Assembly: GCA_015665455.1 (NCBI GenBank)
Contig: JADFAD010000004.1
Location: 62,001-126,000, forward strand
DNA: 64,000 nucleotides
Direction: 5' to 3'
Origin: Oceanospirillaceae bacterium
GTDB lineage: Bacteria > Pseudomonadota > Gammaproteobacteria > Pseudomonadales > Litoribrevibacteraceae
The stretch's first letter is position 1; each line of letters starts with the position of its first letter. Under the pieces are notes generated by a model. It had not been told where the DNA came from, searched no databases, and was given only the letters and a program-made list of their open reading frames with translations. Positions 1 through 7,955 of this stretch are shown one piece after another. Position numbers and translations under genes: made by a program.

Positions 1-9
1 TATTGATCT

Positions 10-1134
10 ATGACTTCTTATAAAAATTCTTTAGCTCTTTTTTCCCGCATGGCTCATTTCTTTATTGCCTCACTTATTCTGATTTTAAGTACGAATACTT
101 ATGCAGCTTGGCCTTTCTCTAGTGAGTGTTCTGATGCAGAGTCAACAGATAAGCCTAACTGGGTGTCGCAAAGCTATGATTACAGTGAACCTGGTTACCG
201 TTTTGGTTTTGGTGAAGCAAGATCTTATAAAGAGGCGACTTACCAAATGCTGCTCGATGAAGCGGAAGGACGGGCGTTAGAAGATATTGTCAGTAGCATT
301 CAAGTTATTGTCAGCACAAAAACAGGGGTAACAACGCTCGTTGAGTCGGAAGATGGGCAAGAATCGATAAAGCGAAAAACAGACAGTAACATTGAAACCA
401 GTAGTTATATCGATCTACCTGGCTTGTCTATACATCGGCAGTGGCAAGATGCTGAGACTTGTACTGTTTATGTTCAAGTTAGGATATCAGAATCACGTTT
501 GTCCGTTGTGCTTAAAAAATCTCAAGCGGATATGTACTTCAAGGATGCTCAAGATGAAGGGAAGTCTATAAGTAAGCGGCTTTTAGCCATAAGTGAAGCG
601 ATAAGGCTTGCTAAGACGTACGACTTTAGGGTGATATCTTCAAGCAAATCCAGTGAGCAGCTGATCAGAGAGTACAAGCACCTTCAACAGCAGCTCGATA
701 AAATATCCAGTAAAAACAACAATGCTGTTTTTGTGATTAACCACAGTACAGACACAAACCAACAGGCATTAAGCCCCATTGCTGATTCTTTAAAGTCTTC
801 AATGTCAGGATCTTTTGAAATATTTAAAGCATGTAATTCGCCAACTCTCTGCTTGGATCACGCAGGCAAAACGCCAGCTAACTTTGCATCCATTGCTGAT
901 GTTAAGCTGAATACCGTAAAGCAAAACGGTTTCTGGGTGGGCGATTTTACCATTGAACTTACGCTATGGGATTTGTCTGATAACACGAAAAAGTATCATT
1001 CCGGAGTGCTTGGTTCGAAAGTGATGAATCGCCATAAACACAAGCTTACTTTGAATAAAGCCATGAAAAAGTGGCTTAAGGTTTATGATCATAAGCTTGA
1101 AGAATTTAAAACCATTGCATCGACCATAGAGTAA
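10..1134 (+). CDS. LPP20-like secreted protein
   Basis: A 374-residue exported protein. A hydrophobic stretch at about residues 17-33, ending in a TYAA-type signal peptidase site, indicates periplasmic or surface location. Residues 60-170 look like an LPP20-family domain: a YRFGFGEA start, an alanine- and glutamate-rich helix, then strands ending in a WQD...TVYVQVRI segment. The rest has no family I recognise. The upstream region is cut by the window edge, so the start is uncertain; an internal ATG at 49 would give a more usual signal peptide. It lies 10 bases before a thioredoxin-fold gene and probably shares its transcript. Biochemical role unknown. Confidence 0.75.
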   Translation: MTSYKNSLALFSRMAHFFIASLILILSTNTYAAWPFSSECSDAESTDKPNWVSQSYDYSEPGYRFGFGEARSYKEATYQMLLDEAEGRALEDIVSSIQVIVSTKTGVTTLVESEDGQESIKRKTDSNIETSSYIDLPGLSIHRQWQDAETCTVYVQVRISESRLSVVLKKSQADMYFKDAQDEGKSISKRLLAISEAIRLAKTYDFRVISSSKSSEQLIREYKHLQQQLDKISSKNNNAVFVINHSTDTNQQALSPIADSLKSSMSGSFEIFKACNSPTLCLDHAGKTPANFASIADVKLNTVKQNGFWVGDFTIELTLWDLSDNTKKYHSGVLGSKVMNRHKHKLTLNKAMKKWLKVYDHKLEEFKTIASTIE

Positions 1135-1144
1135 AAGGAAGGGT

Positions 1145-1645
1145 ATGTTCAATCGTATAGTATGCGTTATAGCGCTTTTGTTCAGTTCAACCGTGTTTGC
1201 ATTGGAGGTGGGAGATACCGCTCCGCAAATCATTGGTCGAGATATATCCGGAGGTTTGTTTGCCCTATCAAGAATGGAAGACAAGCCAAAGGTCATTAAT
1301 TTTTTCTGGGTGAAATGTGTGCCATGTCAAAAGGAAATTCCGTTACTGGCAAAGAAAGAAAAAGAGCACCCTAACGTGGCGTTTGCTGTCATTCATGCCG
1401 AAATGAATATAGATACCGAGTCAAACTATGACATCACTGATATTCAAGCGTTTACTGAATCATTACCTGCGTCGCCAAATACAATGGTTCTTGGTTCTGA
1501 TCGATTGAAGCAACAGTATGGTTTCGCTGATAAAGGCTTTCCTATCAGCTTTTTGTTAAGCAAGGAGAACAAAGTCGAGAAAATATTGCTTGGTTTTAAT
1601 GATAAAACGATTAAACAGTTAAATGATTGGTTGGAACAGTATTAA
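1145..1645 (+). CDS. TlpA/AhpC-like periplasmic thioredoxin-fold protein
   Basis: A 166-residue protein with an N-terminal signal peptide (hydrophobic residues 3-18) and a thioredoxin-like fold. The active-site motif is FFWVKCVPC, with cysteines at 58 and 61, followed by KEIPLL as in TlpA/ResA-type oxidoreductases. A GFPISFLL segment near residue 134 supplies the cis-proline region. The likely role is thiol-disulfide exchange in the periplasm; the partner is unknown. A good ribosome site (AAGGAAGG) precedes the ATG. It sits between an LPP20-like gene and a DsbA-like lipoprotein gene, which suggests one envelope redox operon. Confidence 0.85.
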   Translation: MFNRIVCVIALLFSSTVFALEVGDTAPQIIGRDISGGLFALSRMEDKPKVINFFWVKCVPCQKEIPLLAKKEKEHPNVAFAVIHAEMNIDTESNYDITDIQAFTESLPASPNTMVLGSDRLKQQYGFADKGFPISFLLSKENKVEKILLGFNDKTIKQLNDWLEQY

Positions 1646-1684
1646 CGTTCAGTTCTTGAGTTCTAAATTACATGGATATTCAAT

Positions 1685-2341
1685 ATGACTCGGTTTAGTT
1701 TTGGTGTTGTTAAATTGCTCTGTATTTTTGGGGTTATCTTTGGTCTGACTGGGTGTGGTGACGACGCTGCTCAGTTTCAGGAGGGAACTCATTACATTAA
1801 TTACCCGAATGCGGTTGATGACCAACTGGAGTTAAAGCCTGAGTTGGCGAAGGCAGATGTCATTGAGTTTTTTACATACGGTTGTCATCACTGTCAGGCC
1901 TTCGCCCCCAAACTGGTGTCTTGGCATGATAAGAACCCAGATAAGGTTATAGAATACGTTCCTGTCGTTTGGAGCGAGCAGGCGGTAATGCATGCGAAAG
2001 TTTTTTATCTGATTCAGCGATACTCTAACTTTGAAGCGCTGCACCATGAGCTGTTTGATTTGGTCGCAGGTTTTTTGAGAACGGATTCTTTAGAAGATCA
2101 AAAAGTTAAGTTTATTGTTTTTTTTGAATCTAAGGGTATCGAGCCTAAGGTCGTATTGGAGGCTTTAGATACGTCATTGTTGGACGCTAAAACAGCCTCT
2201 TCAGTGCTTTTAAGTAAGCGGTTTGAGATATCGGGAACCCCAACCGTGGTCATTAATCGGCAGTATAGAGTTAACAACAAAGCGCTTTCGAGTAAAGATG
2301 AGCTATTTGATATTGTTGATGAAATATTTGCAACGAAATAG
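1685..2341 (+). CDS. DsbA-like thiol:disulfide lipoprotein
   Basis: A 218-residue DsbA-family protein that appears membrane anchored: a lipobox LTGC places the lipidated cysteine at residue 24. The redox motif is FFTYGCHHC (cysteines 67 and 70). The dipeptide between the cysteines is HH, not the PH of E. coli DsbA. The cis-proline loop is visible as SGTPTVVIN near residue 180. The family oxidises or isomerises periplasmic thiols. No dsbB-like partner is nearby. The ribosome site is weak. A hairpin terminator follows directly. Lipoprotein anchoring and CHHC are the unusual points. Confidence 0.85.
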   Translation: MTRFSFGVVKLLCIFGVIFGLTGCGDDAAQFQEGTHYINYPNAVDDQLELKPELAKADVIEFFTYGCHHCQAFAPKLVSWHDKNPDKVIEYVPVVWSEQAVMHAKVFYLIQRYSNFEALHHELFDLVAGFLRTDSLEDQKVKFIVFFESKGIEPKVVLEALDTSLLDAKTASSVLLSKRFEISGTPTVVINRQYRVNNKALSSKDELFDIVDEIFATK

Positions 2342-2358
2342 CTTAATTGCGAACACAA

Positions 2359-2383
2359 AAAAGGGCTCATGATGAGCCCTTTT
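2359..2383. terminator. Bidirectional Rho-independent terminator
   Basis: A nearly perfect palindrome with arms AAAAGGGCTCAT and ATGAGCCCTTTT around one central base. A- and T-rich flanks serve both strands. It lies between convergent genes ending at 2341 (+) and 2399 (-). Confidence 0.85.
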
Positions 2384-2398
2384 CTTGTTTGATCTGTT

Positions 2399-3283
2399 TT
2401 AACTTTCTATTCCGATAATGAACCATGGCGCATCGGCTTCTTTAAGGTCTCGCTCAAGATGCCAGATATCAGTAATGTCTTCTTCAATACCTTCAACTGT
2501 ATCCTTGTATCGGCCTTCAAACTTAATACTTACTTGAGCTGTTCCAAAGACTTGGTGTGCTCGAACGAGGCTTGCATCGATGAACATGATTTCTGTGTGT
2601 TGTTCGCCTGTCAGTTGCTTGCGTTCAGCAATTAACTCTTCACCTAATGTTGGGCTTGTGTATTCAGCGATGATATCGAAGTCAGAAGTGTTCCATGCGT
2701 TTTGGAGTGTTCGGTAGTGCTCACAAGAGCCTGTTAGGAAACCGTTGACGTCAAAGTTTGGTGGTAGGTCCAGTGGGACTTCTTCCTCGTCAGACTGGTT
2801 CTCAGTTCTGCCTTGAGTGCCTCCAAAACTTGGTTGGCTCGTTGCCGGTTCGTTATCCTGCTCATTGCTGCGGAATTGTTCGTTATTTGAACCTGCGTAA
2901 GCGGGACGGGCTAATGAAGAGGCTTTAGAACGGGCCATTCCTTTAAATAGTTTATAGGCGACAAAGGCGATCAGGCCAAGGATCAGAATATCCATAAACT
3001 GAATACCTTCAAATGCGCCACCTAGAAGAGAGCCAATTAGGCCACCCACTAACAGGCCTCCCAGTAGGCCGCCAAGCATGCCTTTCTTAGAGCTGGCTGC
3101 GCTTTTCTGTGCGTTCGCAGGTTGTGACGCGTTTGCATTGTTATCGGCTGTAGGCTTTTTTGCAGGGGCTGTTTTAAACGATTTTCCGAATGATTTACTT
3201 CCGCCAAACTTTTTAGCTTCGGCTTCTGCGATTGTAAAAGTAAATGCAAAAAGAATGGCCATTACAGCCCATAGATTTTTCAT
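2399..3283 (-). CDS. Tim44-like domain membrane protein
   Basis: A 294-residue protein. The ATG at 3283 is preferred over the upstream in-frame ATG because AGGAAAGAG precedes it and because it opens a proper signal peptide (MKNLWAVMAILFAFTF, cut after AEA). A basic low-complexity stretch follows, then a glycine-rich hydrophobic segment (about residues 70-100), a second hydrophobic helix, an acidic linker, and a C-terminal Tim44-like domain (about residues 175-294) ending WFIIGIES. Bacterial members are inner-membrane-associated and poorly understood; the mitochondrial relative assists protein import. A promoter-like sequence lies just upstream. Confidence 0.85.
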   Translation of the reverse strand: MKNLWAVMAILFAFTFTIAEAEAKKFGGSKSFGKSFKTAPAKKPTADNNANASQPANAQKSAASSKKGMLGGLLGGLLVGGLIGSLLGGAFEGIQFMDILILGLIAFVAYKLFKGMARSKASSLARPAYAGSNNEQFRSNEQDNEPATSQPSFGGTQGRTENQSDEEEVPLDLPPNFDVNGFLTGSCEHYRTLQNAWNTSDFDIIAEYTSPTLGEELIAERKQLTGEQHTEIMFIDASLVRAHQVFGTAQVSIKFEGRYKDTVEGIEEDITDIWHLERDLKEADAPWFIIGIES

Positions 3284-3327
3284 AGATTGCTCTTTCCTGC
3301 TGGTTCTTTCCTGTTCGTGGAGAGAGC

Positions 3328-3355
3328 ATCCTAACTTGATTGTAGAGCAAGTCAA
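3328..3355 (-). promoter_or_regulatory. Candidate sigma70 promoter for the Tim44-like gene
   Basis: Read on the minus strand: TTGACT, a 16-base spacer, then TAGGAT, about 45 bases before the ATG at 3283. Both hexamers are close to consensus; the spacer is slightly short. Confidence 0.5.
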
Positions 3356-3485
3356 CCTGTTGCTGGTTTCATAATTCAGTATGTGTGTGTTCGATGTTGA
3401 TTTACAATGCGTATTCAGACACTTATTTCTTTTTTGAGAAGTAACTCTTTGTTTATCAAATATCTTTAAATACAAGGCAATTGAT

Positions 3486-4064
3486 ATGGGTGATGACATT
3501 CATAAGGTAGAATCACAGACTCGTCATTGGGTTGAGCAAGTGATTGTCGGATTTAACTTTTGCCCTTTTGCAAAGAAGGAAGTCATTAGAAACAGCATTC
3601 GTTACGCTGTGTTGAACCATAAAGGCAAGGCAAGGGATACATTCTTTGATGCATTAGATGATGTGATAAAAGAATGCCGCAACCTTGATGAACACCCTGA
3701 AATAGAAACAACCTTAGTGGTTTTTCCTTTTCTTTTAACTTCATTCGATGAGTTCTTGGATTTTCTGGGTTTTGCGGAGCAGTTGTTAATCGATAGCGGT
3801 TATGAAGGTGTCTATCAGTTGGCTAATTTTCATCCGGATTACCGTTTTGAGGGGGAGTCTTTTGATGATCCTTCAAATTACACAAACAGATCCCCTTATC
3901 CAACGCTTCACATTATTCGTGAAGCAACGATGGAAAAGGTATTAGCTAATATTGCCGACCCTGAAGAAATTCCAGAAAGGAACATTCGGGTTGCGCGTGA
4001 ACTGGGTAATCAGAAGCTCGGTGATATTTTATCTGCGTGCATGGCCCTGAACAGTAATGACTAG
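3486..4064 (+). CDS. DUF1415 family protein
   Basis: A 192-residue soluble protein of the DUF1415 family, recognised from the N-terminal VIVGFNFCPFAK segment and the later YQLANFHPDYRF and NRSPYPTLHIIRE blocks. There is no signal peptide or membrane helix. The function of the family is unknown; the conserved cysteine, histidines and aspartates would allow metal or redox chemistry, but that is inference. It is divergent from the Tim44-like gene and convergent with a methyltransferase gene whose stop lies 7 bases away, with no terminator between. Confidence 0.88.
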   Translation: MGDDIHKVESQTRHWVEQVIVGFNFCPFAKKEVIRNSIRYAVLNHKGKARDTFFDALDDVIKECRNLDEHPEIETTLVVFPFLLTSFDEFLDFLGFAEQLLIDSGYEGVYQLANFHPDYRFEGESFDDPSNYTNRSPYPTLHIIREATMEKVLANIADPEEIPERNIRVARELGNQKLGDILSACMALNSND

Positions 4065-4071
4065 CGTTGTT

Positions 4072-4749
4072 TTATAGAAATCCTTTTGCCTCGTATATGA
4101 TGACGTGCTTGAATTCATCGAACCTCTCTAGAGGAGGTAGGGTTTCCGCATGCCCCTCAGCGAACTTTGTATAACCTTCAACGTTAAGGTTTTTAACCCT
4201 TGAGTCTGCCATCAGTATATTGTTACAGCGTTGTCTAAGTTCTGTGAGTAACGGTATGTTGTCTCGATCGTAAAGCACATCAGCGGCTAGGATTACGTCA
4301 ATATTTTCGAGTAACTGCTCTTCCAATGAAAAGAAGTCGTCATTGAATTCAAGGTTAACGTCGTTGAGTTCTGCATTCGCTTTGCAGCTGGCAATGGCAT
4401 CTTGATCAATGTCACACACGATCACTCGTTTTGCACCAAACTTAGCGGCCGCTATGGCGGCTATTCCAGACCCAGCCCCAAAATCCACCACGACTCTATT
4501 TTTAATTGATGAAGGATGTTGTTCTATGTATTGAGCCATAATTTGGCCACTGGCCCAGCAGAAACTCCAATAGGGTGGGGCTTCCCATATTACTCGTACC
4601 TCTTCTGGGCTAAATGGACGGTCCATATTACTGTCGTCGAGTAGCCAGAGTTTTAACCATGGTGTCAAAGGCATTGAGGTGGCAATGAGGTTTGCTGTAG
4701 GTAATGACTTCTGTAGACGTACAGTTAACTCATTAAGTGCGGCCGACAT
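4072..4749 (-). CDS. Class I SAM-dependent protein methyltransferase (ETFB-lysine/PrmA-like)
   Basis: A 225-residue Rossmann-fold methyltransferase. Motif I is VVDFGAGSGIAAIAAAKFGA (about residues 88-107), followed by the acidic VCDID loop. A PPYWSFCWASGQ block upstream resembles the conserved substrate-side segment of electron-transfer-flavoprotein lysine methyltransferases and related nicotinamide N-methyltransferase-like proteins. It most likely methylates a protein lysine, but the substrate cannot be read from sequence. No etfAB genes are in the window. The start ATG has GAAGGAAG upstream on the minus strand. Confidence 0.8.
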   Translation of the reverse strand: MSAALNELTVRLQKSLPTANLIATSMPLTPWLKLWLLDDSNMDRPFSPEEVRVIWEAPPYWSFCWASGQIMAQYIEQHPSSIKNRVVVDFGAGSGIAAIAAAKFGAKRVIVCDIDQDAIASCKANAELNDVNLEFNDDFFSLEEQLLENIDVILAADVLYDRDNIPLLTELRQRCNNILMADSRVKNLNVEGYTKFAEGHAETLPPLERFDEFKHVIIYEAKGFL

Positions 4750-4812
4750 TTCTACTTCCTTCTAAAAATCTGTGTCTATACTCAACGTAATGCCAGCGGA
4801 TTATAACGAGTT

Positions 4813-5805
4813 ATGAACCAAACATCCCAAGAAAAGTCATGCTTATATGTTTATCGAGATGGCGCTCAATGCCAAGAAGAAAGTGGGCCGGACTCTCCGT
4901 TTTGTTATTGGCATGATCCGGTTATAGATAAGTCGTCTGATGATGTTAAGTCGAAACTTGAAACTTGGGCCAAAAGCGGTAAGTCTCTGGATGGGTTCCA
5001 GCTCAAGAAGGTGGACTTATCCCACATTAACCTCGTTAAAAGAGGGTCCAAGGTTGGTTATTCTTTCAGGGATGCGGACTTATATAGGGCAAATTTACAT
5101 CGAGCCCATTTATTTGCTATGGATTTTAGCGGCAGTTCTTTGATGAAGGCCGATATGAGCTTGTCTAATCTTCATTGTGCTAACTTGAAGGGATGTAATT
5201 TATTAGGCGTTGATATTGGTAAGTGTCGCCTTGAAAACATTAACTGGGGGGAGTTTGTTTCTCAGGAAGTGAGAGCTAGGCAAGCATTAAAGGAGGGTGA
5301 GGTCCAGTTGGCCAATGATCACTGCCAAGAGGCCGAAGAAATATATAGGAACGTTCGTAAGAGCTGTGAAAAGCAAGGACTGTTTGAAACGGCAGGTTAT
5401 TTTTTTCATCGTGAGATGGTCATGCGTCGATATCAAATGCCTCAGGAGTCATTTGGACGCTTTGTATCTAAAATGGTGGATGTGTTCTGTGGCTATGGCG
5501 AGAAGCCTCTGCGAGTCGTATTGTTTTCAATGGCATTGATTTTTTGCTGTGCAATAACGTATTTCTTTTTAGGGATTTCGGGAAGCTCTGGAATGGTATC
5601 GTTTAATTCGTCTCACTCGGTCTCTGATAACCTGATGGCGCTCGCAAATTGTCTTTATTATTCGGTGGTGACCTTCACGACCCTTGGTTATGGCGATTAT
5701 ACGCCAGTGGGCCCATCAAAAGTCATGGCTGCTGTTGAAGCCTTTGCAGGGAGTTTTACGATGGCGCTTTTTGTTGTAGTTTTTGTGAAAAAAATGACGC
5801 GTTGA
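4813..5805 (+). CDS. Pentapeptide-repeat/potassium-channel fusion protein
   Basis: A 330-residue multidomain protein. Residues 10-34 form a small Cys-rich knuckle (C10, C20, C31, H34 in CYWHD) that may bind zinc. Residues 65-145 are pentapeptide repeats of the A(D/N)LXX type (DADLYRANLHRAHL and onward). A helical TPR-like linker (about 155-215, containing FFHREMVMRR) follows. The C-terminus is a two-helix channel: TM1 near 235-255, pore helix and filter TTLGYGDYTP near 290-300, TM2 to the end. TLGYGD is the potassium-selective signature. The knuckle and repeats probably sense or scaffold something in the cytoplasm; the ligand is unknown. Confidence 0.9.
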   Translation: MNQTSQEKSCLYVYRDGAQCQEESGPDSPFCYWHDPVIDKSSDDVKSKLETWAKSGKSLDGFQLKKVDLSHINLVKRGSKVGYSFRDADLYRANLHRAHLFAMDFSGSSLMKADMSLSNLHCANLKGCNLLGVDIGKCRLENINWGEFVSQEVRARQALKEGEVQLANDHCQEAEEIYRNVRKSCEKQGLFETAGYFFHREMVMRRYQMPQESFGRFVSKMVDVFCGYGEKPLRVVLFSMALIFCCAITYFFLGISGSSGMVSFNSSHSVSDNLMALANCLYYSVVTFTTLGYGDYTPVGPSKVMAAVEAFAGSFTMALFVVVFVKKMTR

Positions 5806-5824
5806 TGTGTCACTTTATAGTGTG

Positions 5825-6652
5825 TTAGGTAGCAATAGCGTTCATTTTTTCTTCGATAAATGTATCCAAAATGCTTTTTAGGTACTGTTCGATGGTTAAG
5901 CTCTTATCATGAAGCAAAGGCGACAAGTCCAATGCCAAGTTGATGGCGCGAAAACTGTCTTCTTGATGGCTGGATGTGAATGTCGCATTGGCTATTCGAC
6001 GACCTAGAACCGCTTTGTCATACCCTTTATTACCATCAATTTGTGAGTCATAGACACCAATCAGTGCTTGCTCAAGGTTAGGCATTGGGCTGCAATCAAG
6101 TTCAATTTTATATTCTTCAGGCAACCAATCTAAACTTCCCCAGACTTCAACGCCCAGAACTTTGGGGTTGTACGTTGGGTCTATTTCTCTCATTACTTTC
6201 ACTGCTTCAATGGCAATCCTGCAGGTGGTGATGTGCGTGGAATGTTTGTCTGCTGGGTTGTGGGTATATATAACATTTGGACGACAAGAAGAAAGCTCCC
6301 TTACAAGTTTAAGGGTCATCTCTTTTGGGGAAGCCTTTAAGTCTGAACTCGAACAATCCCATTGCTTACAGAAGGCATATTCGCCGATTTGGGCTGCTTT
6401 TATTTGTTCTTTCTGGCGAATACTAATTAACTGATCGTTGGATATCAGATCATATTTTCCGCCTCGTGAGGCGCCTGCGCCATTAGTCAGTGTAAATGAG
6501 CTGAACCATTGGTTTGGTTCTAGAAAACACTTTTGGATACCTGAATAACCTATTATTTCTGCGTCATCTTGGTGAGCGACAATGGCTAGGTGCGTTGTCA
6601 CCGCTAAGGCTTGGTTTTCGTCTTTATCGGGTGTTATGTAGGTCAGTAGCAT
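5825..6652 (-). CDS. PIG-L family N-acetyl sugar deacetylase
   Basis: A 275-residue LmbE/PIG-L-like hydrolase. The metal-binding motif is IVAHQDDAE (residues 24-32), with Q where most members have P. The second metal region is YTHNPADKHSTH near residue 130. Family members are zinc-dependent deacetylases acting on GlcNAc-type conjugates. The gene lies 6 bases after a NAG-kinase-like gene and has no clear ribosome site, so translational coupling is likely. The pair suggests processing of an N-acetylated amino sugar or conjugate, by inference. It is convergent with the channel gene. Confidence 0.85.
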   Translation of the reverse strand: MLLTYITPDKDENQALAVTTHLAIVAHQDDAEIIGYSGIQKCFLEPNQWFSSFTLTNGAGASRGGKYDLISNDQLISIRQKEQIKAAQIGEYAFCKQWDCSSSDLKASPKEMTLKLVRELSSCRPNVIYTHNPADKHSTHITTCRIAIEAVKVMREIDPTYNPKVLGVEVWGSLDWLPEEYKIELDCSPMPNLEQALIGVYDSQIDGNKGYDKAVLGRRIANATFTSSHQEDSFRAINLALDLSPLLHDKSLTIEQYLKSILDTFIEEKMNAIAT

Positions 6653-6658
6653 AGGGCG

Positions 6659-7534
6659 TTATCGGGTTATTAATTTTAGTGCACGATGTGCAGCAGCTTG
6701 TGAGGCAGTTAAATTACTTTCAACCAAGTGTACCTTAAATCGGTGGGTCAGTTCTTCCTCAAGCAGGATTGATAATGCAGATCCTTTATGGAGGCAGGAT
6801 CCATACAGTCCTATGGAGAAGCCGGAAGAGGGTAAGTATTGTTTCGTGATTGCTGCCTCTATATGTGTAATCAGTGAAAGTGCCGCGTCTTTTATGCACG
6901 AAAGAGCGAGAGGGTCTCCGGCTAAAGCCAGCTTATTGACAGTATCAGCAAAGCTTGAAACTTCACCGATGTTGTCTTGTTTAGCTAAGAGTTGGTTTAT
7001 GCTTTCGGTATTAAAGTGCTTATGAGCAGATTTATATAGGGGGGTTATGTTTCCTAAATCCAGTTCTTTGAGTGCTTTTTTTATTGCGCTCTTCGCAATA
7101 TCGAAGCCTGAACCGCTGTCACCGAAATATGAACCATATCCGCCAAATTTAAACGGTTTACTATGAAAGTCCAGACCATAAGCTATGGATCCAGTGTCTG
7201 ATCTGACTGTAATGCATGGCGGCGTCATGTCAAATTTGAATAGGTTAAGAAGGGCATTCGATATTACTTCAAGTGCGCTAAGGTGCGTCTTGGATTTAAT
7301 GGTTTCGATGAGCTGTGCTTGTTTGTCAGACTCGTCCCAACCTGCAAGGCCTATTGAAACGGCTTGAATTGATGTGTGCTGATTTATTATTCTAATTAGA
7401 AAATCAGAGGTTTCTTCTAACGTATCATTGGCTAAATTGCAGGCAGAGAGTTTATCTTCAATAATAATCTCTTTGGCTTGATTTACTATACAAATGTATG
7501 AATCTGGACTGCCTGCATCGATGCCTAAGAACAT
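6659..7534 (-). CDS. BadF/BadG/BcrA/BcrD-type ATPase, NAG-kinase-like
   Basis: A 291-residue actin-fold (ASKHA) protein resembling N-acetylglucosamine kinases of the BadF group. The phosphate-1 motif is GIDAGSPDSY at the N-terminus, degenerate relative to the usual DGGGTKT. The middle motif VRSDTGSIAYGL (about 109-120) and the segment GDSGSGFDIAKSAI (about 138-151) match the family better. It probably phosphorylates a sugar or cofactor, but the altered first motif makes the substrate and even activity uncertain. It is the first gene of a tightly linked pair with the PIG-L deacetylase downstream. Confidence 0.78.
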   Translation of the reverse strand: MFLGIDAGSPDSYICIVNQAKEIIIEDKLSACNLANDTLEETSDFLIRIINQHTSIQAVSIGLAGWDESDKQAQLIETIKSKTHLSALEVISNALLNLFKFDMTPPCITVRSDTGSIAYGLDFHSKPFKFGGYGSYFGDSGSGFDIAKSAIKKALKELDLGNITPLYKSAHKHFNTESINQLLAKQDNIGEVSSFADTVNKLALAGDPLALSCIKDAALSLITHIEAAITKQYLPSSGFSIGLYGSCLHKGSALSILLEEELTHRFKVHLVESNLTASQAAAHRALKLITR

Positions 7535-7565
7535 TATGATTAACCCATAAAAACAGAGGGCATCA

Positions 7566-7590
7566 AATATTAGTCTTGTGAACTAATATT
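7566..7590. repeat. Intergenic hairpin
   Basis: An inverted repeat with arms AATATTAG and CTAATATT and a 9-base loop lies between two minus-strand genes. The T-tract is poor, so it may be a weak terminator or mRNA processing structure. Confidence 0.4.
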
Positions 7591-7597
7591 CTTACTC

Positions 7598-7816
7598 TCA
7601 GAGGTGTAGGTTGTTCAGATCAACTGTCTTTTGTCTGTTGTATGTTTCAACCACAGTGCCATCTTCCATAATATGAACAAATAGATTATCAATTTCACCT
7701 TGAGTAACTGGATATTGAATGCTCACGGATTGGCCATTCATTCCGCCAAGCTTTTCTTTAAGCTCGTTAAGGTCTTTACAGGAAACTTCTAAATCAAAGG
7801 TTTTGATTAAATACAT
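7598..7816 (-). CDS. Small conserved-looking hypothetical protein (72 aa)
   Basis: A 72-residue cytoplasmic protein with no recognised family. It has alternating strand- and helix-like segments: a strand around residues 1-10, a helix at 14-24 (DLNELKEKLG), then strands around FVHIMEDGTVVETY. There is no signal peptide. An AGGT-like ribosome site lies a little far upstream of the ATG. It sits upstream of the NAG-kinase/PIG-L pair on the same strand, separated by a small hairpin, and diverges from the cyclic-nucleotide-binding-fold gene. Codon use looks like its neighbours. Confidence 0.6.
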   Translation of the reverse strand: MYLIKTFDLEVSCKDLNELKEKLGGMNGQSVSIQYPVTQGEIDNLFVHIMEDGTVVETYNRQKTVDLNNLHL

Positions 7817-7895
7817 CCAGTGGTACCTATTCTACGTGTGGTTAGCATAAATATTTGTGAGTATTTTCTAAAAGATTAACATCTTTACCCCTTAG

Positions 7896-7911
7896 AACTT
7901 AATATTAAGTT
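7896..7911. promoter_or_regulatory. 16-bp perfect palindrome, candidate operator
   Basis: AACTTAATATTAAGTT is a perfect palindrome. It abuts a TATGAT -10-like hexamer at 7911-7916 in the divergent intergenic region, about 45 bases before the ATG at 7956. No convincing -35 box is present, as expected if a bound protein controls this promoter. Confidence 0.4.
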
Positions 7912-7955
7912 ATGATTATGGCAAGGATATTTCGTACTTATTATAGGAGTCTTAG

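Noticed and set aside
964-1296. Minus-strand ORF of 110 codons across the end of the LPP20-like gene and the start of the TlpA-like gene
   Set aside because: It overlaps two well-supported plus-strand genes and the translation has no recognisable features.
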